Source: Ornithinicoccus sp045032955
GTDB lineage: Bacteria; Actinomycetota; Actinomycetes; Actinomycetales; Dermatophilaceae
Assembly (NCBI RefSeq): GCF_045032955.1
Contig: NZ_JBJFZU010000003.1
Location: 62,001-126,000 of the forward strand
DNA length: 64,000 nucleotides
Direction of reading: 5' to 3'
Shown here: positions 59,392 to 64,000 of the stretch, piece by piece
How positions within the stretch are numbered: position 1 is the first letter of the stretch
Layout: each line of letters opens with the position of its first letter
Program-made: the position numbers and the translations under genes
Notes under the pieces: model-generated
Database searches by the model: none
Told to the model about the DNA's origin: nothing
Seen by the model: the letters and a program-made list of their open reading frames with translations, nothing else

Positions 59392-61365
59392 TCAGACCTC
59401 GAAGTGCGCCTCCTCGAGGCGCTCCTTCATCGTCGAGAGGAAGCGGGCGGCGTCCGCGCCGTCGACCACGCGGTGGTCGTAGCTGATCGCGAGGTAGACC
59501 ATGTCGCGGATCGCGATCGTCTCCATCCCGTCCTCGTCGGTGATGACCACCGGGCGCTTGACGACCGCGCCGGTGCCCAGGATGCCGACGTTGGGCTGGT
59601 TGATGATCGGGGTGTCGAAGAGCGCACCCCGCGACCCGGTGTTGGTCAGCGTGAAGGTGCCGCCCGACAGCTCGTCCGGGGTCACCTTGTTGTCCCGGGT
59701 CCGTGCCGCCAGGTCCGCGATCTTGCGCGCCAGCCCCGCGATGTTCAGGTCACCGGCGTCCTTGATGACCGGGACCAGCAGCCCGCGCGGGGTGTCGACC
59801 GCGACCCCGAGGTGCTCGGCGGCGTGGTAGACGATCGAGTCGTCCTCGACGCTGGCGTTGACGATCGGGTGCTCCTTGAGCGCCTCGATCGCCGCCATCG
59901 CGAAGAACGGCATGAACGAGAGCTTGGTGCCCTCGCGCTGCAGGAACTCGTCCTTGACCCGGCGACGCATCCGAGAGATCCGGGTGACGTCGACCTCGAT
60001 CACCGTGGTCAGCTGGGCGCTGGTCTGCAGCGACTCCACCATCCGTGCGGCGATCACCTTGCGCAGGCGCGACATCTTCTCCGTGCTGCCCCGCTTGCTG
60101 TCCCCGGACGGCGCCGCGCTGCTGCTCGGCGCGGAGGCGGCCGGAGCCTTCTCCTCGGCGGCGGGCGCCTTCTCCTCGGCGGCCGGAGCGGGGGGCTCCT
60201 CCTTGGCCTTGGCGGCGGCGTCCAGCACGTCCTGCTTACGGATGCGGCCACCGACACCGGTGCCCTGCAGGGAGCCGAGGTCGACCCCGTGCTGGGACGC
60301 GAGCTTGCGCACCAGCGGGGTGACGTAGGCCGAGACGTCCTGGTTGGCGGCGCGCGGAGCGTCGGCCTGCTGCTGGGTGTCGGCCGTGCCGTCGCCGTCG
60401 GCGTCCTTGTGCGAGGTGGTGCCGTTCTCGGAGGTGGTGGTGCCCACCCCGACCGCGACACCGGAGTCGTCGGCGTCGTCGCCGCCGGAGCCCCCGGACT
60501 TCTCGGCGGAGTCCTTGGCGGCCTTCTCCTGGGTGCGGGCCTCCTCGGCGAGGTCGCCGGACTCCTCGGAATGCTCGGAGTCGGAGTCCTTGGACTGCGC
60601 CTCGTCCTGCTGCGGCTGCTCGTCCTTCTTCTCGTCCTTCTCGGCCGTGTCCTCGGAGGAGCCGCCGGAGCCGGACGCGCTGCCACCGATGACCGCGAGC
60701 TCGCCGCCGACCTCGACGGTGTCGTCCTCCGCGGCGATGATCTTCGTCAGCACCCCGGCGACCGGGGACGGGATCTCGGTGTCGACCTTGTCGGTGGAGA
60801 CCTCGAGCAGCGGCTCGTCGACCTCGACGGTGTCGCCCTCGGACTTGAGCCAGCGGGTGACCGTGCCCTCGGTCACGGACTCGCCGAGTGCCGGCATCGT
60901 GACGGTCTCGCCCTCGGAGGAGCCACCGTCGGAGGAGCCGCCGCCGGAGGGCTCGTCCTGCGAGCTCGACTCCTGCTGCGGCGCCGCCTGCTCGGGCTCC
61001 TGGTCCTGCTGGGGCTCCTCGTCCTGCTGGGGCTCCTCGTCCTGCTCGGGCTCTTCGGCCTGCGGCTGCTCCGACTCCTGCGACGCGTCGGCGGAGTCGC
61101 CGCCCTCGTCGGACCCGGAACCGGCCTCACCGTCACCGACGACGCACAGGTCGGCGCCGACCTCGACGGTCTCGTCCTCCTCGGCGAGGATCTCCTGCAG
61201 CACACCGGCCACGGGGGAGGGGATCTCGGTATCGACCTTGTCGGTCGACACCTCGAGCAACGGCTCGTCGACCTCCACGGAGTCGCCGACGCTCTTCAGC
61301 CAGCGGGTGACGGTGCCTTCGGTGACGGACTCACCGAGGGCGGGCATCGATACACGTTCCGACAT
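59392..61365 (-). CDS. sucB: Dihydrolipoamide acyltransferase (E2), two lipoyl domains
   Basis: A 657-residue E2 subunit of a 2-oxoacid dehydrogenase complex. Two near-identical lipoyl domains (about residues 2-78 and 148-224) carry the lipoylated lysine in VSTDKVDTEI. Two linkers, one Gln/Glu-Pro-rich and one Asp/Glu/Ser/Ala-rich, separate them from the E3-binding domain (YVTPLVRKLASQHGVDL) and the catalytic domain ending in SYDHRVVDGADAARFL, with the active-site His. Length and architecture fit the actinobacterial E2 used by pyruvate and 2-oxoglutarate dehydrogenases, so succinyl specificity is not proven. GAGGAGAGAG precedes the ATG. Confidence 0.92.
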   Translation of the reverse strand: MSERVSMPALGESVTEGTVTRWLKSVGDSVEVDEPLLEVSTDKVDTEIPSPVAGVLQEILAEEDETVEVGADLCVVGDGEAGSGSDEGGDSADASQESEQPQAEEPEQDEEPQQDEEPQQDQEPEQAAPQQESSSQDEPSGGGSSDGGSSEGETVTMPALGESVTEGTVTRWLKSEGDTVEVDEPLLEVSTDKVDTEIPSPVAGVLTKIIAAEDDTVEVGGELAVIGGSASGSGGSSEDTAEKDEKKDEQPQQDEAQSKDSDSEHSEESGDLAEEARTQEKAAKDSAEKSGGSGGDDADDSGVAVGVGTTTSENGTTSHKDADGDGTADTQQQADAPRAANQDVSAYVTPLVRKLASQHGVDLGSLQGTGVGGRIRKQDVLDAAAKAKEEPPAPAAEEKAPAAEEKAPAASAPSSSAAPSGDSKRGSTEKMSRLRKVIAARMVESLQTSAQLTTVIEVDVTRISRMRRRVKDEFLQREGTKLSFMPFFAMAAIEALKEHPIVNASVEDDSIVYHAAEHLGVAVDTPRGLLVPVIKDAGDLNIAGLARKIADLAARTRDNKVTPDELSGGTFTLTNTGSRGALFDTPIINQPNVGILGTGAVVKRPVVITDEDGMETIAIRDMVYLAISYDHRVVDGADAARFLSTMKERLEEAHFEV

Positions 61366-61442
61366 GTCTGTGACTCTCTCCTCGTCCGGGGCTTGCAGTC
61401 TACGGGTGTTGGTGCCGCCGCGGCGGGCGTGGTGGCACCGGG

Positions 61443-62828
61443 TCAGGAGTGGGCGTGCAGCGGCTTGCCCGCGAGCGCCAGGTGGGCCTCGCCGAGCGCC
61501 TCGTTCTGGGTCGGGTGGGCGTGCACGAAGGCCGCCACCTCCTCGGGCAGGGCCTCCCAGCCGACGATGAGCTGCGCCTCGCCGACCTGCTCGCCCATCC
61601 GCGAGCCGATCATGTGCACGCCGACCACCGGCCCGTCCGTGCCGGCACGGACCAGTCGTACCAGGCCGGCGGTGCCGAGGATCTGCGACTTGCCGTTGCC
61701 GCCCAGGTTGTACTCGTAGGCGGTGGCCTCGCCGTGCTGCTCGCGGGCCTTCGCCTCGGTGAGCCCCACCGAGGCGATCTCCGGCTCGCAGTAGGTCACC
61801 TTCGGGACCAGGTGGTCACGGACCGGTTCCGGGTCGAGCCCCGCGATGTCCTCGGCCACAAAGATCCCGTGGGCGAACCCGCGGTGGGCCAGCTGGACCC
61901 CCGCGACCAGGTCGCCGACGGCGCGGACGGTCCCGACGCCGGTGCGCAGCCGCTCGTCGACCTGCACGAACCCGCGGTCCAGGGTGACGCCCGCCTCGGC
62001 ATACCCCAGCCCCTCGCTGCGCGGGCCGCGTCCCACCGCGACCAGCAGCAGCTCGGCGGACAGCTGCTCGCCACCGTCCAGCTCGACCTGGACGCCCGCC
62101 TCGTCCTGGGTGACGCCGGACACCGAGACACCGGTGCGCGAGGTGATCCCCCGCTTGCGGAAGGCTCGCTGCAGGTGGCTGCTGATGGTGGGCTCCTCAC
62201 CCGGGACCAGCCGGTCCAGCGCCTCCACCACGGTGACCTCCGCGCCGAAGCTGCGCAGCACCGAGGCGAACTCGACGCCGATGACCCCACCGCCCAGCAC
62301 GATCGCCCGGTCCGGGACCTCGCTCAGGTTCTGGGCCTGGTCGCTGGTCATGATGCGGCCGCCGATCTCGATCCCGGGCAGGGTGCGGGCGAAGGACCCG
62401 GTGGCCAGCACCACGTGGTCGCCGGCGAGCTCCTGGTCGCCGACCCGGACGGTCCCCGGGCCGTCGAGGACGCCCTCGCCCTCGACGTAGGTGATGCCCT
62501 CAGCCGCCCGGACCAGCCCCTGCAGGCCCTTGTGCAACCGCCCGACGACTCCGTCCTTGTAGCGGTGCACGGCCTCCAGGTCGATCCCCTCGAAGGTGCT
62601 GCGGACCCCGTAGGTCGCGGAGCCGCGGGCGGAGTCGGCGACCTCGGCGCTGTGCAGCAGGGCCTTGGTGGGGATGCAGCCGCGGTGCAGGCAGGTCCCA
62701 CCGAGCTTGTCCTTCTCCACCAGGGCGACGCGCAGCCCCAGCTGCGCCGCACGCAGCGCGCAGGCGTACCCGCCGCTGCCGCCACCGAGGATCACGATGT
62801 CGTACGTCGTCATCGGCATGGGCGTCAT
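61443..62828 (-). CDS. lpdA: Dihydrolipoamide dehydrogenase (E3)
   Basis: A 461-residue FAD-dependent disulfide oxidoreductase that re-oxidises lipoyl groups using NAD. FAD motif IVILGGGSGGYACALRAAQ, redox disulfide GGTCLHRGCIPTKA, NAD motif VLGGGVIGVEFASVL and C-terminal catalytic VHAHPTQNEAL with His-Glu are all present. ATG 62828 is chosen since GGAGGT lies seven bases upstream; ATGs at 62819 and 62813 are close alternatives. A hairpin overlaps this ribosome binding site. Upstream of sucB in the same operon (77-base gap). Confidence 0.95.
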   Translation of the reverse strand: MTPMPMTTYDIVILGGGSGGYACALRAAQLGLRVALVEKDKLGGTCLHRGCIPTKALLHSAEVADSARGSATYGVRSTFEGIDLEAVHRYKDGVVGRLHKGLQGLVRAAEGITYVEGEGVLDGPGTVRVGDQELAGDHVVLATGSFARTLPGIEIGGRIMTSDQAQNLSEVPDRAIVLGGGVIGVEFASVLRSFGAEVTVVEALDRLVPGEEPTISSHLQRAFRKRGITSRTGVSVSGVTQDEAGVQVELDGGEQLSAELLLVAVGRGPRSEGLGYAEAGVTLDRGFVQVDERLRTGVGTVRAVGDLVAGVQLAHRGFAHGIFVAEDIAGLDPEPVRDHLVPKVTYCEPEIASVGLTEAKAREQHGEATAYEYNLGGNGKSQILGTAGLVRLVRAGTDGPVVGVHMIGSRMGEQVGEAQLIVGWEALPEEVAAFVHAHPTQNEALGEAHLALAGKPLHAHS

Positions 62829-62829
62829 C

Positions 62830-62857
62830 CTGCCACCTCCGAGGAAACCGGTGGCAG
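62830..62857 (-). promoter_or_regulatory. Hairpin overlapping the lpdA ribosome binding site
   Basis: CTGCCACC (62830-62837) and GGTGGCAG (62850-62857) form a perfect 8-bp stem with a 12-base loop. In the lpdA mRNA the promoter-distal arm contains part of the GGAGGTGG ribosome binding site, so the hairpin could limit translation. Confidence 0.4.
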
Positions 62858-62917
62858 CCGGTGGCCCGGCGTGCGAGGCTGACCCGGTCATGTCCCGACG
62901 AGGTGAGGAGGTGGCCG

Positions 62918-63094
62918 ATGAACGACTCTCCGGTCACGGACGACGTCAAGGCCAAGTTCCGCGAGGCCCTGGAGAAGAAGCAGGCCCACGGAGGGACGGA
63001 CGTCTCCGACCATTCCGAGCACGGCAAGGTCGCGCACGCGCGTGACGCCAAGACCTCGGGGTCGCAGCAGATGTTCCGCCGCAAGAGCGGCTGA
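62918..63094 (+). CDS. DUF5302 microprotein
   Basis: A 58-residue hydrophilic protein (MNDSPVTDDVKAKFREAL ... SQQMFRRKSG). The KAKFREALEKK block and the FRRKSG end match the actinobacterial DUF5302 family, whose function is unknown. A strong GAGGAGG precedes ATG 62918 and a terminator follows, so it is a genuine single-gene unit, divergent from lpdA. Confidence 0.85.
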   Translation: MNDSPVTDDVKAKFREALEKKQAHGGTDVSDHSEHGKVAHARDAKTSGSQQMFRRKSG

Positions 63095-63116
63095 CGTCGG
63101 ACCGTCGCACGGACGC

Positions 63117-63152
63117 GAGGGGCACCATCCGCCACGGCGGACGGTGCCCCTC
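63117..63152. terminator. Bidirectional terminator between DUF5302 gene and pepA
   Basis: Outer arms GAGGGGCACC (63117-63126) and GGTGCCCCTC (63143-63152) pair perfectly; an A-C mismatch is followed by an inner 6-bp stem (63128-63133 with 63136-63141). It serves both convergent genes. Confidence 0.75.
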
Positions 63153-63167
63153 GTGCCGTCCTGGGTC

Positions 63168-64000
63168 TCAGCCGGCGTAGGAGCGGGCCAGCGCCACCAG
63201 CGAGCGCACGCCGGCGCCGGTGCCGCCCTTGGGGTGGTAGCCCCAGGGGGACTTCTCGTTGAAGGCCGGCCCGGCGATGTCCAGGTGGGCCCACGGGATC
63301 TGCGCGGACTCGCCCTCGTCATCGCCCGTGTCGGACCCGCGGGTGCCGACGAACTCCTGCAGGAAGGTCGCCGCCACCATCGCGCCGGCCGAGCGCTCGC
63401 CGGTGTGCTTGAGGTCCGCCACCGGGGTGTCCAGGGTGGGCCGCAGCTCCTCGGGCATGGGCAGCGCCCAGGCGGTGTCGCCGGCCTCGGTGCCCAGCCG
63501 GACCAGGGTGTCCCGCAGCCCGTCGTCGTTGCCCATCACGCCCATCGTCCGCTCGCCGAGGGCGACGATGCAGGCACCGGTCAGGGTGGCCACGTCGACG
63601 ATGGCGTCCGGCTGCTGCTCGGAGGCCAGCGCCAGGCCGTCGGCCATCACCAGCCGGCCCTCGGCGTCGGTGTTGATGATCTCGACGGTGCGACCGCCGC
63701 GCATGGTGACCACGTCGCCGGGTCGCTGCGCGAGGTCGCCGGTCATGTTCTCCGCCAGGCACAGGTATGCCGTCACCTGGACCGGCAGGCCCAGCTCGGC
63801 GATGGCCAGGGTCGCCGCGGCGCAGGCGGCGGCGCCGCCCATGTCCATCTTCATGGTGACCATCGAGGCGCCCGGCTTGAGGCACAGGCCGCCGGAGTCG
63901 AAGGTGATGCCCTTGCCGACCAGGGCCAGGTGGGTGTTCGCGCCCTCGGGCGTGTAGCGCAGGGTCACCAGCCGCGGGCCGCGCCCGGATCCCTGCCCGA
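63168..64000 (-). CDS. pepA: Leucyl aminopeptidase PepA, C-terminal part (cut by window edge)
   Basis: The frame is open to the right edge; 277 codons are visible and the true start is outside. It is an M17 cytosol aminopeptidase: LVGKGITFDSGGLCLKPG holds the catalytic lysine and metal ligands, MKMDMGGAA continues the site, and NTDAEGRLVMADGLA is the M17 signature. GQGSGRGPRLVTLRYTPEG upstream is also typical. The C-terminus HLDIAGPAFNEKSPWGYHPKGGTG is complete. It removes N-terminal residues from peptides, with preference for Leu. Confidence 0.95.
   Translation of the reverse strand, partial: GQGSGRGPRLVTLRYTPEGANTHLALVGKGITFDSGGLCLKPGASMVTMKMDMGGAAACAAATLAIAELGLPVQVTAYLCLAENMTGDLAQRPGDVVTMRGGRTVEIINTDAEGRLVMADGLALASEQQPDAIVDVATLTGACIVALGERTMGVMGNDDGLRDTLVRLGTEAGDTAWALPMPEELRPTLDTPVADLKHTGERSAGAMVAATFLQEFVGTRGSDTGDDEGESAQIPWAHLDIAGPAFNEKSPWGYHPKGGTGAGVRSLVALARSYAG

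Noticed and set aside
59056..61719. Plus-strand open frame of 887 codons opposite sucB and lpdA
   Set aside because: It is antisense to two clear genes and its Leu/Gly-rich repeats mirror the acidic linkers of the lipoyl protein.

Overview
The window looks like chromosome from a very GC-rich actinobacterium (Micrococcales; inferred to be close to Ornithinimicrobium/Serinicoccus in the Intrasporangiaceae sense). Reasons: overwhelming G/C at third codon positions, GTG starts and 4-bp ATGA/GTGA gene overlaps, the actinobacterial gene order mraZ to divIVA, SepF instead of FtsA, a class E sortase, DUF4191, DUF5302 and DUF222-HNH proteins, and many start codons placed 6-8 bases after a TANNNT box (leaderless mRNAs). 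I see no tRNA, rRNA, CRISPR array, insertion sequence or prophage.

Layout. 1-1301: a minus-strand moxR/DUF58 pair cut by the left edge. 1600-15888: the division and cell wall (dcw) cluster mraZ-rsmH-ftsL-ftsI-murF-mraY-murD-ftsW-murG-murC-ftsQ-ftsZ, almost every pair overlapping. murE is missing from its usual place. 16278-23447: a complete-looking Flp/Tad type IV pilus locus (flp, tadE-like, tadG-like, cpaB, tadZ, tadA, tadB, tadC) without a prepilin peptidase, sitting between ftsZ and pgeF where these genes are normally neighbours. 23482-27137: the rest of the division neighbourhood (pgeF, yggS, sepF, yggT, divIVA). 27274-32956: dksA/traR-like, lspA, rluD-type pseudouridine synthase, dnaE. 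32963-34197: a TetR regulator and a RibD/DHFR-like reductase, divergent around a near-perfect operator. 34271-35653: a DUF222-HNH protein. 35755-40221: an orphan asparagine-synthetase-like protein divergent from oligopeptidase B. 40345-44647: an aldehyde dehydrogenase with two class III aminotransferases, probably ornithine/omega-amino acid catabolism. 44658-47327: HIT protein, potassium channel, glutamine synthetase with a GlnR-type operator array.

47506-51608 is the most unusual region. A class E sortase and its small membrane partner face a four-gene minus-strand operon that begins with a 50-residue LAYTG-TM-Arg microprotein, followed by an exosortase-like membrane protein (Cys91/Arg136/His157), a processive-type family 2 glycosyltransferase, and a secreted protein with a C-terminal membrane anchor. 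I read this as a candidate surface-protein or polysaccharide anchoring system that pairs an exosortase-like enzyme with a sortase.

52008-63094: DUF4191, lipA, a two-gene ABC exporter, lipB, a membrane kinase-like protein, a TIGR01777-type epimerase, the two-lipoyl-domain dihydrolipoamide acyltransferase (sucB/odhB) and lpdA. Lipoate attachment, lipoate synthesis and lipoate-using enzymes are therefore close together. A DUF5302 microprotein and a truncated leucyl aminopeptidase (pepA) end the window.
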